Part shown: positions 1 through 9,700 of the stretch, piece after piece
Position numbering within the stretch: the first letter of the stretch is position 1
Layout of the letters: every line of letters begins with the position of its first letter
Origin: Capilliphycus salinus
GTDB lineage: Bacteria > Cyanobacteriota > Cyanobacteriia > Cyanobacteriales > Microcoleaceae
Direction: 5' to 3'
Length of the DNA stretch: 64,000 nucleotides
NCBI RefSeq assembly: GCF_047276495.1
Contig: NZ_CP178543.1
Coordinates: forward strand, 3,782,001-3,846,000
Position numbers and translations under genes: made by a program
The notes under the pieces: generated by a model
Told to the model about the DNA's origin: nothing
The model's input: the letters and a program-made list of their open reading frames with translations, nothing else
Databases searched by the model: none

Positions 1-2
1 GA

Positions 3-1892
3 CTGAGAACCAATCAGGCCGAGGGCAATCCAAAACACCCTTTTCAGGTGGTTTATGATACTTCTGTTGAAGTGCGTTTGGCGGTGATTTTTTCGACGGT
101 AATTATTGTTGTGGTTTTCGCCCCTATTTTTAGTTTAACGGGCGTGGAAGGGCGAATTTTTGCGCCGATGGGGTTGGCTTATTTGTTGTCGATCTGCGCG
201 TCTACGTTGGTGGCGATGACGCTTTCCCCGGCGCTTTGTGCGATTTTATTGGCTAATGAAACTTTGCCCCAAGAAGGCACGTTTATTTCCCGTTGGGCGG
301 AACGTTTGTATCGTCCTCTGTTGAATGTGTCGCTACGATCGCCTCAAATTATATTAGCAATGGCGTTGGCTGCGTTGGTTGGAACTTGCGCGATCGTTCC
401 CTCTTTGGGGCGGGTATTTCTGCCCGAATTTCAAGAGAAATCGCTGGTCAATTCAATGGTATTGTATCCGGGGGTTTCTCTGGATATGACGAACCGGGCG
501 GGGATAACGTTATCGAATTTACTCCAAGATAATCCCCTTTATGAATGGGTGCAAGTGCGGGCGGGTCGAACTCCCGGCGATGCGGATGGGGCGGGGGTAA
601 ATATGGCTCATGTTGATGTCGAACTCAGCGATATTGCGCTCAAAAATCGCGAAGAAAGCGTTAAGAAACTGCGAGAAACATTTTTAAAATTACCGGGGGT
701 TGCCCCCAATATTGGCGGGTTTATTTCTCACCGGATGGACGAGGTTTTATCGGGGGTGAGAAGCGCGATTGCGGTGAAAATTTTTGGGCCGGATTTGGCA
801 GAACTCCGCGCAATTGGCGAACAGGTTCGAGATGCGATTAAGCCAATTTCTGGGGTTGTAGATTTGCAGCTAGAACCGCAATTACCCATCCGCCAGGTGC
901 AGATTAAATACAATCGTAGATCGGCAGCAATTTATGGGTTGACGATGGAACAATTATCGGAGATTGTGGAAACGGCGCTTAACGGTCGGGTGGTTTCGCA
1001 AGTTCCAGAAAACCAGCAACTTATCGATATTTCTGTTTCTTTAACTGAGGATGATCGTAATAGTTTGGATGCTATTCGTGGGGTTCCAATTTCGACTCCG
1101 ACGGGTCAAATTATTCCTCTGAGCGAGGTTGCCGAGGTTGAATATGGCATGGGGGCAAATGTTGTAAATCGCGAGGATGTTTCCCGGTTAATTGTGGTTT
1201 CTGCTAATGTTTCTGAGCGGGATTTGGGGAGTGTGGTTGGCGATATTCAAGCTGCAATTAAACAGAATGTTCAACTGCCAAAGGGTTATTTTATTCAGTA
1301 TGGCGGTCAGTTTGAAGCCGAACAAAATGCGACCAATAACCTACTGATTTATAGCATTTTGGCGGCGTTTGTGATTGCGGTGTTGATGTTTTTTTCTGTT
1401 AAATCGCTTCCCGCAACAATTGCGATTATGATTAATTTACCGTTGGCGTTGGTGGGCGGTATTGTCTCGATTTTAGTGACGGGAGGCGTGATTTCTGTTG
1501 CTTCTCTGATCGGTTTTATTACGCTGTTTGGGGTGGCGGTTCGCAACGGGTTATTGCTAGTCGATAATTACAACAATAAATTTGCTCAAGGAATGCACCT
1601 CAAAGATGTGATTGTTAGCGGTTCTTTGGAACGGGTGAACGCCATCTTGATGACGGCTTTAACTTCGGCTTTGGGAATGTTACCTTTAGCGATCGCCACG
1701 GGTGCGGGAAATGAGATTTTACAACCGTTGGCGATTGTTGTTTTGGGCGGTTTAGTGACGTCTACGGCGTTAACGTTGTTGGTTATTCCCGCGCTTTATA
1801 GTCAGTTTGGTAAGTGGTTAATGCCCAAACAAAAAAGCAACACCGTTCGCACAAATTTTCCCGTAAATACCGCCAAAAAATCATCCGTTTGA
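3..1892 (+). CDS. Heavy-metal efflux RND transporter, C-terminal part (CusA/CzcA-like)
   Basis: The reading frame is open from the left window edge, so the start lies outside and about 629 C-terminal residues are visible; the family is usually near 1050 residues. A GTG at 48 is only an internal codon. The first visible residues (FQVVYDTSVEVRLAV) match the central region of inner-membrane HME-RND pumps, followed by GVEGRIFAPMGLAYLLS, a large periplasmic stretch and a second membrane half with GLLLVDNYN and TALTSALGMLPLAIATGAGNE. Such pumps export monovalent or divalent metal ions (Cu/Ag, Co/Zn/Cd) using the proton gradient, with a membrane-fusion protein and an outer-membrane channel, which would lie upstream of this window. 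The metal cannot be decided from this fragment. Family call firm, substrate unknown. Confidence 0.9.
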   Translation: MRTNQAEGNPKHPFQVVYDTSVEVRLAVIFSTVIIVVVFAPIFSLTGVEGRIFAPMGLAYLLSICASTLVAMTLSPALCAILLANETLPQEGTFISRWAERLYRPLLNVSLRSPQIILAMALAALVGTCAIVPSLGRVFLPEFQEKSLVNSMVLYPGVSLDMTNRAGITLSNLLQDNPLYEWVQVRAGRTPGDADGAGVNMAHVDVELSDIALKNREESVKKLRETFLKLPGVAPNIGGFISHRMDEVLSGVRSAIAVKIFGPDLAELRAIGEQVRDAIKPISGVVDLQLEPQLPIRQVQIKYNRRSAAIYGLTMEQLSEIVETALNGRVVSQVPENQQLIDISVSLTEDDRNSLDAIRGVPISTPTGQIIPLSEVAEVEYGMGANVVNREDVSRLIVVSANVSERDLGSVVGDIQAAIKQNVQLPKGYFIQYGGQFEAEQNATNNLLIYSILAAFVIAVLMFFSVKSLPATIAIMINLPLALVGGIVSILVTGGVISVASLIGFITLFGVAVRNGLLLVDNYNNKFAQGMHLKDVIVSGSLERVNAILMTALTSALGMLPLAIATGAGNEILQPLAIVVLGGLVTSTALTLLVIPALYSQFGKWLMPKQKSNTVRTNFPVNTAKKSSV

Positions 1893-1902
1893 TAACCTAT
1901 CA

Positions 1903-2065
1903 TGTAGGGGCGGGTTCATTACAGTTTACAGTTTACAGTTTACAGTAATCAATTATCAGTGTTCACTCTTGAGAGTTGACTGATAACTGAAAACACTGGT
2001 AACAGTTCACTGTTTAAACCCGCCCCGCCCCCACAACACCCATTAATCAACCGGACGTAATATTA
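1903..2065. repeat. Dispersed palindromic repeat, family R1, with nested heptamers
   Basis: The element opens with TGTAGGGGCGGGTTCA and closes with AAACCCGCCCCG, followed by a tail ending CCGGACGTAATATTA that recurs after the copy near 39.4 kb. A heptamer tract (CAGTTTA repeated at about 1919-1944) lies inside. It fills most of the gap between the RND gene and the convergent exporter gene. Confidence 0.75.
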
Positions 2066-2169
2066 GAACTAGAAACAATAACCCATAGGAAATTATTAAA
2101 ATTTTCTCGATTTGCTAGAACTTTTAAATTTCATATTGTTCTCAAGAAACAATCGTAAATTTCCATAAA

Positions 2170-3219
2170 TTAGCAGCCCTTAAATCCGATGTCGCTTTCA
2201 AGTTCGTGGGTTTTTATTTCCTGCTGTTTGGCTTCTCGCGAACGTTTTTTATGCACTCCAATTTGACTAATTGCAATTCCAATTAAAACAATTGTTCCCC
2301 CGATTAATTGGGCGGTTGAGGGAACTTCCCCCAAGATTAAAAATGCGGCTAACACGCCAGCAACAGGAGTAAATGAACTTGCAATAGAAATTTGTACCCC
2401 GGAAGCCGAGTTAACTCCCGTGTACCAAGCCGACTGTCCGAGAGCGACAATAATCGCCCCGTAAATTAGCATCCATCCCCACAAAAAGGGCGAAAATAAA
2501 TCGGAAAACTGATTTCCGCGATAAAGAATAGAAGCGGCAAAAAAGAACACAATTGTTCCGATAACTGTTCGCATGACGGTATACAAACCCGTTTGAATAT
2601 CGGGCAAAGTTTGTTTGCTGATAATTCTAGAAACTGCCAAAGCAAAAGCGGCAGATGCGGCGAGTATTTCCCCAACTCCCAAACTGAAAAATTGTCCGGT
2701 TGTTTGCTGACTCCACAGCGTTTCTAGAACAAAAATACTCACGACTCCGCCAACGGAAAGAATACCGCCCAAAACTTGCAAACTATTAACTTTTTCGGAT
2801 AACAGCCACACGGAAAAAGCCAATACTAAAGGCGGTTCCAAGCGACTGAGTAACACCACGTTTGTAACATTGGTTCGGGATAAAGCTTCAAAAATAAATC
2901 CCGGACCGACCGCCCCCGCCAGCACACCAACCGCCAACAAACACAGCCAATTTTTTCGGGAAAGATGACGAAAATTTCGGAATTTTAATTCCTGTTGATA
3001 GATAAATGTTAAAATGAGTAATGCACACAAATTCCCGACAAACAGAACGTTAGAGAATGATATCGGGTTTTCACCCTTGGTAAAGTTTTCTTGACCCAGT
3101 TGAACTAACCGGCGTGTTACGGCGTTGGCGGAACCAAATATAACCACAGCCAACCACAAATAAAACCAGCTTGGGAGTCGCCTGAGATGCTTAATTCCTT
3201 TATTCCACAGATGAGACAT
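2170..3219 (-). CDS. DMT-superfamily (EamA) transporter
   Basis: The 349-residue product is almost wholly hydrophobic, with about ten predicted membrane spans in two homologous halves, typical of EamA-type drug/metabolite exporters. The first half carries an AGAVGPGFIFEALSRTNVTN-type segment and RLEPPLVLAFSVWLLSEK; the second carries SSFTPVAGVLAAFLILGE, the usual signature late in each EamA repeat. The C-terminus is short, basic and cytoplasmic. The ATG start is followed by a short basic N-terminus before the first span. It stands alone, convergent with the RND gene and separated from it by an R1 repeat. Substrate not predictable. Confidence 0.88.
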   Translation of the reverse strand: MSHLWNKGIKHLRRLPSWFYLWLAVVIFGSANAVTRRLVQLGQENFTKGENPISFSNVLFVGNLCALLILTFIYQQELKFRNFRHLSRKNWLCLLAVGVLAGAVGPGFIFEALSRTNVTNVVLLSRLEPPLVLAFSVWLLSEKVNSLQVLGGILSVGGVVSIFVLETLWSQQTTGQFFSLGVGEILAASAAFALAVSRIISKQTLPDIQTGLYTVMRTVIGTIVFFFAASILYRGNQFSDLFSPFLWGWMLIYGAIIVALGQSAWYTGVNSASGVQISIASSFTPVAGVLAAFLILGEVPSTAQLIGGTIVLIGIAISQIGVHKKRSREAKQQEIKTHELESDIGFKGC

Positions 3220-3375
3220 GGATGGTGAATTTTTACAGAAAGTTTCCTAAAATAATCGATTCCCGAGTCAATTTATCTCGATTGTTGTAATTTTGGTAAC
3301 TTTCTTTTGGCAGATTCTATGTTAAAAATTATTATAGGAAATTGTTAAATATTTCCGTGCATATGACTGATAGGG

Positions 3376-3603
3376 ACTAAAAAAACCCGGTTTCTGCTAC
3401 GGTTCCCTAAAATCGGCGATTTGTATTATTAAATAAACCGGGTTGTTGGCTTGTAGCTGATCAATTAGGCGGGCGGGTTTATATAAATTAAACTAAAAAA
3501 CCCGGTTTCTTCTACGGCTTCCTAAAATCGGCGATGTGTATTATTAAAGAAACCGGGTTTTTGACTGGTATCTCATCAATTAGGGGGCGGGTTTATATAA
3601 GTT
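3376..3603. repeat. Tandem duplication carrying R2 palindromes (AACCCGGTTTCT)
   Basis: Two near-identical units of roughly 113 bp lie head to tail (about 3376-3489 and 3491-3603). Each begins with AAAAAACCCGGTTTCT, has an AATCGGCGAT core, then AAACCGGGTT and ends in GCGGGTTTATATAA. The AACCCGGTT/AACCGGGTT arms can pair. The 468-bp gap between the exporter start (3219) and the AarF gene end (3688) holds these and one R1 copy, and no gene. Confidence 0.8.
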
Positions 3604-3646
3604 ATTGCTTGGAAATATAGATTTTTTCAGAACCCGCCCCTACAAA
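3579..3646. repeat. Dispersed palindromic repeat, family R1
   Basis: The copy has a GGGGGCGGGTTTATA left arm and an AACCCGCCCCTACA right arm around an AT-rich centre (GGAAATATAGATTTTTTCAG). It directly abuts the second unit of the tandem duplication, so the two families are nested together here. Confidence 0.75.
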
Positions 3647-3687
3647 AGTTTTGATTGTATCGGGTTCTAATTGTTTCTATTTAATCG

Positions 3688-5340
3688 CTATTTCAAGCGT
3701 CCCGATCGCAATATACTAATAATTAACCACAGCCCAAAGAAACTGGCAACCCCAAACAAAGCGTTGGTTAAAATGGTGACTTGGGGAGTTTGGGCGCCGG
3801 TGGTGACAATAGCCGCCCCGATAATTAAAGCCGCAACCACAATACTAAAAGAAAGTCGGTTAGCCGAATCATCCAAACTGCGACGCAGGGGATCTAAATC
3901 CCGTATTGTGATATTCCATTTTAAGGTTTCGGAGGTAATTCGATCCAATAATTGTTCGACTTGGCGGGGAGACTGCAAGGATAAACTTTTCACATCTAAA
4001 GCAGTCCTCAAAACGGTTTCTAAAGGATTATCTCCGAACAATTGACGCTGAAACAAATCCGTCATTAACGGCTTAATTTCTTCCAACAAATTCAACTGCG
4101 GATCGAACGTTCGGGCGACTCCTTCTAAATTAGCCAGAGTTTTAGAATACAATCCCAAATTGCTGGGAAGTTTAATTTTATTTTCCCTCGCCAGGGCTAA
4201 AATCTCATAAAAGACCTCAGAAAATTTAATTTCGGACAGGCTTAAATTATAATATTTCCGCAGCATTGTAGCATATTGATTTTCCACCTTTGCCAAACTC
4301 GGAGGACGGGCGGACTCGGCAATTTTTAGGGTTAATTGAGTACAACGTTGGGCGTCGAGATCGACAATAGCAAGCAGAAGTTCTGTTAAAATGCGTTGGC
4401 TGCGGGGGTCAAGACGGCCGACCATTCCACAGTCGAGTAAAGCAACCCGACCATCATCAAGATAGAATATATTGCCGGGATGAGGATCGGCATGAAAAAA
4501 GCCATCAATATAAAATTGTTTAAAGAATGCCCGACAAACTAAGGTACTAATATCTTGGCGTTCGGCATTGGCATCTCCGTTATAATTTTTGCCTTCTATT
4601 TTCGCGGTTAAAATCGGTTTTCCCACCAGCCATTCTAAGACTAATACCTTCGGGGTTGTCATCTCCCAATAGACTTTGGGAACCATAATTTTCTCCGAAT
4701 CAAACCAACGACTTTCGGATAAATTTTGCCGTAAGCTTTCGGTATGATGAGCTTCTTTGGTAAAGTCTAATTCGGCTCGGAGTGCATTGCCAAATTCATC
4801 GGCTAAGGCAACAATATCATAATCTTCGCCAAAGTCGGTTAAAGCGACTAATTCTCCCAACCCTCGGAGAATAGCAATATCTTTTTCAATTACTTTGTCA
4901 ATACCGGGACGCTGAACTTTAACGGCGACTTCTTGACCACTTTTAAGAGTAGCACGATAGGTCTGAGCAATCGAACCGGCAGCGACGGCTTGGGTATTAA
5001 TTTCAGCAAATACATTTTCTACCGGCTGTTGCAACTCCTGTCGCAGCAGGCCTTCTACTTCTAGCCAGGGTACGGGCGGAACTTGCGCTTGTAAAGTCGA
5101 TAGGGTATCAATGTAATCTGCGGGTAAAATGTCGGGGCGAGTGCTGAGTAACTGCCCTAACTTGACGTAAACCGGGCCTAATTCAATTAAAATATTGCGA
5201 AGGACCGCAGGTGTTGGTAAATTGGGTTGATCGGGTTGGCCGCCCGTCAGCAGACGTCGCATATAATCCCAACCGTTGCGGAACACAACTTCAGCAATTT
5301 GGGCTTGGCGAGAACTGGTTTGAGCAAGGTTAGAGATCAC
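3688..5340 (-). CDS. AarF/ABC1/UbiB-family atypical kinase
   Basis: The 550-residue protein has the family marks in order: KLGQ (residues 60-63, the KxGQ motif that occupies the nucleotide pocket), AAGSIAQTYRA (about 120-130, the alanine-rich P-loop replacement), AVKVQRPG with the putative ATP-contacting lysine near 141, HADPHPGN (about 288) and LLDCGMVGRL (about 303), the metal-binding DFG-like segment. Two hydrophobic spans close the C-terminus (about 500-545). Family members support quinone and tocopherol metabolism; in cyanobacteria and plastids they associate with thylakoid lipids and plastoquinone. Divergent from the FtsW gene, with a 168-bp gap. Family certain; the exact lipid pathway is inference. 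Confidence 0.93.
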   Translation of the reverse strand: MISNLAQTSSRQAQIAEVVFRNGWDYMRRLLTGGQPDQPNLPTPAVLRNILIELGPVYVKLGQLLSTRPDILPADYIDTLSTLQAQVPPVPWLEVEGLLRQELQQPVENVFAEINTQAVAAGSIAQTYRATLKSGQEVAVKVQRPGIDKVIEKDIAILRGLGELVALTDFGEDYDIVALADEFGNALRAELDFTKEAHHTESLRQNLSESRWFDSEKIMVPKVYWEMTTPKVLVLEWLVGKPILTAKIEGKNYNGDANAERQDISTLVCRAFFKQFYIDGFFHADPHPGNIFYLDDGRVALLDCGMVGRLDPRSQRILTELLLAIVDLDAQRCTQLTLKIAESARPPSLAKVENQYATMLRKYYNLSLSEIKFSEVFYEILALARENKIKLPSNLGLYSKTLANLEGVARTFDPQLNLLEEIKPLMTDLFQRQLFGDNPLETVLRTALDVKSLSLQSPRQVEQLLDRITSETLKWNITIRDLDPLRRSLDDSANRLSFSIVVAALIIGAAIVTTGAQTPQVTILTNALFGVASFFGLWLIISILRSGRLK

Positions 5341-5508
5341 GATGCCTTTTTGGTGGTACTGTTCTATTTTTAATATATTGTAATTGTTTTAAAATTAGAT
5401 AGACACCAGATGATTTTTTCTATTATTTCCTCCTAAAGGGGGATTATTGGATGAACATCCTCTGGTCGCTACACCGAATTTGGTAATTTTAGGACTCAAC
5501 GGACTTCT

Positions 5509-6705
5509 ATGAACTGGCGATACCTAATTCCTTTTTTTGATCCCACTGTTGAACAATGGTCGATGGAAGCCCGCCTGTTGCGGTGGTTAACCTTTTTGTG
5601 GCTAAGTGTGGGGTTGGTGGTGGTTTTTTCTGCATCTTATCCCATTGCCAATGTTGAACAGGGAGATGGACTGTATTATTTTAAAAGACAGGTGCTTTGG
5701 ATGCTGGTGGGAATGGTGGGGTTTAATGTGATTGTAGCCACTCCGATTCCTTCGATTTTAAGAACGGCAAAAATAGGTTTGTTTTCGGTTTTGGGGTTGC
5801 TGATTTTAACGTTAATTCCCGGTTTGGGAACGACAATTAACGGGGCGACCCGTTGGATTTCTATTGGGCCTGCGTTGTTGCAGCCGTCCGAGTTGATGAA
5901 GCCTTTTTTGGTGCTACAAAGTTCTCGATTTTTTGCTCAATGGAACCGCCTCCCTTGGAAAGATAGACTGGTTTGGTTGGGGATTTTTTCCCTGATTTTG
6001 TTGACGATTTTAACTCAACCGAATCTCAGTACAACCGCCCTGTGTGGGATGACGCTTTGGTTGATTGCGTTGGCCGCCGGATTACCTTTACTTTATCTCG
6101 GGGGAACGGCTGTAGGGGGGATACTTTTGGCAACAATTAGTATTAGTATTAACGATTATCAAAAACTTCGGGTTTTGTCTTTTTTAAATCCTTGGGCTGA
6201 CCCGATGAATAATGGATATCAACTGATTCAAAGTTTGTTGGCGGTCGGTTCGGGCGGTGTTTGGGGTACGGGGTTGGGTTTGTCTCAACAAAAGCTGTTT
6301 TATTTGCCGATTCAATATAGTGATTTTATCTTTGCGGTTTACGCTGAGGAATTCGGTTTTTTAGGTGGTCTTTTACTGCTTTTGTTGTTGGGCTGTTATG
6401 CTACAATTTCCTTGAGAGTTGCTTTAAATGCCCGTCAAATTGAACATCAATTGGTGGCAATTGGGGTGATGGTTGTTATGGTGGGTCAGTCGATTTTAAA
6501 TATTGGGGTGGCGACGGGTGCGTTACCGACGACGGGTTTACCTTTACCTTTATTTAGTTACGGTGGAAGTTCGATGATTGCGAGTTTAGCTTTGGCGGCT
6601 TTGTTAATTCGAGTCGCCCGTGAAAGTAATATCGCCGAAGTCGTTCCCCTCGAAAAATTCCCTTCTGAACCTCGGCGACGAAGAACCATTTCTCGCAGGC
6701 GTTAA
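5509..6705 (+). CDS. ftsW: SEDS peptidoglycan glycosyltransferase, FtsW type
   Basis: The 398-residue polytopic protein of the FtsW/RodA/SpoVE family polymerises lipid II into glycan strands with a partner class B PBP. Visible signatures are GATRWISIGP, LQPSELMKP, NNGYQLIQSLLAVGSGG and QYSDFIFAVYAEEFG; the aspartate of SDFIF (residue 272) corresponds to the residue reported essential in this family. The end GLPLPLFSYGGSSM is typical. A basic tail (RRRRTISRRR) follows the last span. FtsW rather than RodA is favoured by the GATRW and SYGGSSM forms, but a septal versus lateral role is inferred. The stop codon overlaps that of the convergent kinase gene within one TTAA. Confidence 0.9.
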   Translation: MNWRYLIPFFDPTVEQWSMEARLLRWLTFLWLSVGLVVVFSASYPIANVEQGDGLYYFKRQVLWMLVGMVGFNVIVATPIPSILRTAKIGLFSVLGLLILTLIPGLGTTINGATRWISIGPALLQPSELMKPFLVLQSSRFFAQWNRLPWKDRLVWLGIFSLILLTILTQPNLSTTALCGMTLWLIALAAGLPLLYLGGTAVGGILLATISISINDYQKLRVLSFLNPWADPMNNGYQLIQSLLAVGSGGVWGTGLGLSQQKLFYLPIQYSDFIFAVYAEEFGFLGGLLLLLLLGCYATISLRVALNARQIEHQLVAIGVMVVMVGQSILNIGVATGALPTTGLPLPLFSYGGSSMIASLALAALLIRVARESNIAEVVPLEKFPSEPRRRRTISRRR

Positions 6706-9700
6706 AATCTAGATTTGTACTTCAATTGAGAGAAAATTAACTCGATACAGGTTCCCCCACTGGAATTTATGTTAAAATTTGCTCTCAATTGTTTCGATAA
6801 AATCTGCACGAGTTTTAGTCCTAATGTTGGGGAATTTTCCCAGTCGATATCCGGTGAAATTCCCACACCATTATCTCGAACTGTTAAGTGAAGTTTTTGT
6901 TCTAAATCTTGGTAAAATTCTACATAAACTTCTCCGGGACGACCATCAGGAAAAGCGTGTTTTAAGGCGTTGGTGATCAATTCGTTAATTAATAAACCGC
7001 AGGGAATGGCCGTTTCTAAGTTAATTTGAATCGGTTCTACATCAACAACAGATTTGACTAAACCTTGAGTATCACCCAAGGAAAAAAAGAGATTTTCAAC
7101 TAAGCGATGAATATAATCCCCAAAGTTAACTTGTCCTAAATCTGTGGCTTGATACAGTTGTTCGTGAATTAATGCCATGCTTTGAATGCGGGTTTGACTA
7201 TCGGAAAACAACGCCAGTAAATTTTCATCTTCAATAACATCTGATTGTAAATCGAGCAAGTTGGAAATAATATAAAGATTGTTTTTTACCCGGTGATGAA
7301 TTTCCCGTAACAAGACTTCTTTTTCTTTTAGTGAAGCTTGCATTTGTTCTTCAGCTTGTTTGCGTTCGCTAATATCTCGGACAAAGCAAAAATTAAACTC
7401 TTGGGTTCCAAAGATGAGATGATTTGCGGTAATTTCAACCGGAAAAATCCGACCGCTCGCCGTCCGATGGCGAGTTTCAAATGTCATCGAACCTTGGGCT
7501 TGAAGCTGCTGCCAATGTTCCGACCAAACTTCTAGCGGAAAGTCCGGATCGATATCGTGAACTGTCATTTTTAGCAGTTTTTCTTGGGAATATTCTAAAG
7601 ACTGACAAGCGGCTTCATTGACATAGAAAAAACGGGCATTTTTATCAACCCAAAACACGGCATCAATAGCCCGATCTACTCCAAATTGAGTCAGTCGCAA
7701 TGTTTCCTCAACCCGTTGACGTTCTAAAGCAGAAACAAAAATCTCTCCGATTAATTTGAGAATGCTAATACTGGCTTCCGTCCAGGTTTTGGGCTGACGA
7801 ATGGCATCAAATTCTACAAACCCAAAAAGTTGACTCCGAGAGACCATCGGAACGCAAAGAATAGATTGGATTGATTGTTTCATCCAGGTGGTTTTTTCTC
7901 GACTTGCGGCTTCGGGAAGATCGGCAATATTAGCAATATTTAGCACTTCAAAGTTTCTCAGTTTTTCGAGAAAATAGGGGAAATATTCCACCTCAAAATT
8001 TTGTAAGTAATGACATTTGGGTTCGATTTGAGTTGCACACCATTGATGAGTATTGCGGATTTGTTTGCCGTCTTCTGAGAGTAAAAACAGATAACAGCAA
8101 TCCACTTGCATAAACCTAACCAATCGCTGTAAAGCGGCTTGAATTCCGCTGTCAATTTCGTCAGCATTGAGGTTAATAAATTGGGTGGAAATACTGGTAA
8201 CAAGTTGTTCGAGTTCGACCCGATGCTGAAGTATACTTTCTGCTTCTTTCCGCGAGGTAATGTCTTCGGCAATTCCGGCGACTCGATAGATTTCTCCGGT
8301 TTCATTGCGAATGGGAAAAGAGCGATCGCGTATCCAGCGAATGTTACCGTCTGGTCGAATAATTCGATATTCTAATTCCTGATTGGATTGGAATTTTTCA
8401 GTCATTTTTTTCAAAGCAGACTGTCGATCTTCTGGATGAATTCCTTCGGCGAGATAAGAGAGGGGTTGACGATAAAGTTTTTGGCGACAACGACCCCAGA
8501 TTTTTTCATAAGCCGGTGACACATAAATGGCTTGCTGTTGGTGAGGATCGATCATCCAAAAAATGCTTTCGATATTTTCTGCAAGTTGACGGAATCTTTC
8601 TTCACTCTGTCTTAATGCGGTTTCAGCTTTAGCACGATCGCGAGTTTCTAGCGCCAGAGATGTTATATAGGCTAAATAAGCCGCAAAGTTTTGTTCTTCT
8701 AACTGCCAAGTTCGCGGAGTTCCAATCTGTTCTAAGCAGATAATTCCGACTATTTTACCCCCCGAACAAATGGGAACATCTAACATTGATGTGATTCCAT
8801 TGGGGATGAGATAAGGATCGCATAACTCTTGAGTTCTGAAATCGATTTGAGTATTTTCAACCGCAATCAATTGTTCACTTTCAATCGTTTTCAAGTAAGT
8901 TGAATCCTCAGAAAAATAAATTTCTTGACCTTGAGAATGTTGGCGCAGTAAGAGTTCGTACAAGTTAACGCAACGAATTTGAGAGCGTTCCTGATTATAA
9001 AACCAAATTCCAACTCGGCTAATATTTAAGGTATGAGCAGCAATTTGAGTGATAGTTTGTAGTGCGGCTTGCAAATTTCCATTGTGAATATCTGGACATT
9101 GAAATAATTCCATCATCACCACTTGTTGAAATTGCAAATGCACCTGACGCAATTCTCGCTCTTTTTGGGCTTGCTGACGTTGGGTAATATCTGAAGCAAC
9201 CAGTAAAATTCGAGGCTCTCCACCGAAGTCAATCCATTCTCCAAATAGTTCGATATCAATCAGTTTACCCGTTTTTGTCCGCCATTGCAGTTCTTGATTT
9301 TCAATTCTTTTATGATGTTTTAATTGTTGAATAATTCGAGCGCGATCTTGATGATTATTCCAAAGATTTAACTCCAGACTACTTCGGCTAATCACTTCTG
9401 ATTTTGAATAGCCAGTTAGTCGAATAAAACTTTCATTGACATCTATAATTTTCCCATCTTTTGGAGAACTGAGTTTGATTGCTAAGGGTAAATTTTGAAA
9501 GGCTTTTTTGAATTTTTTTTCGGATAATTGTAGATTAGCTGTTTTTTGATTGATGATGAATTCTAAATCTTGATTGGTTTGTTCTAGCCGTTCAGATAAA
9601 GTTGTTAACTGGTTAGTAATTTGAAAACAAGAATTCGCCAATCGTTGAATTTCTTTGATTTTAAATCCTTGAAAACTTTCTTGATTATTGTCTAATTTTC

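Noticed and set aside
3671..4045. 124-codon plus-strand frame opposite the AarF gene
   Set aside because: It is antisense to the conserved C-terminal part of the AarF gene and has no family match.
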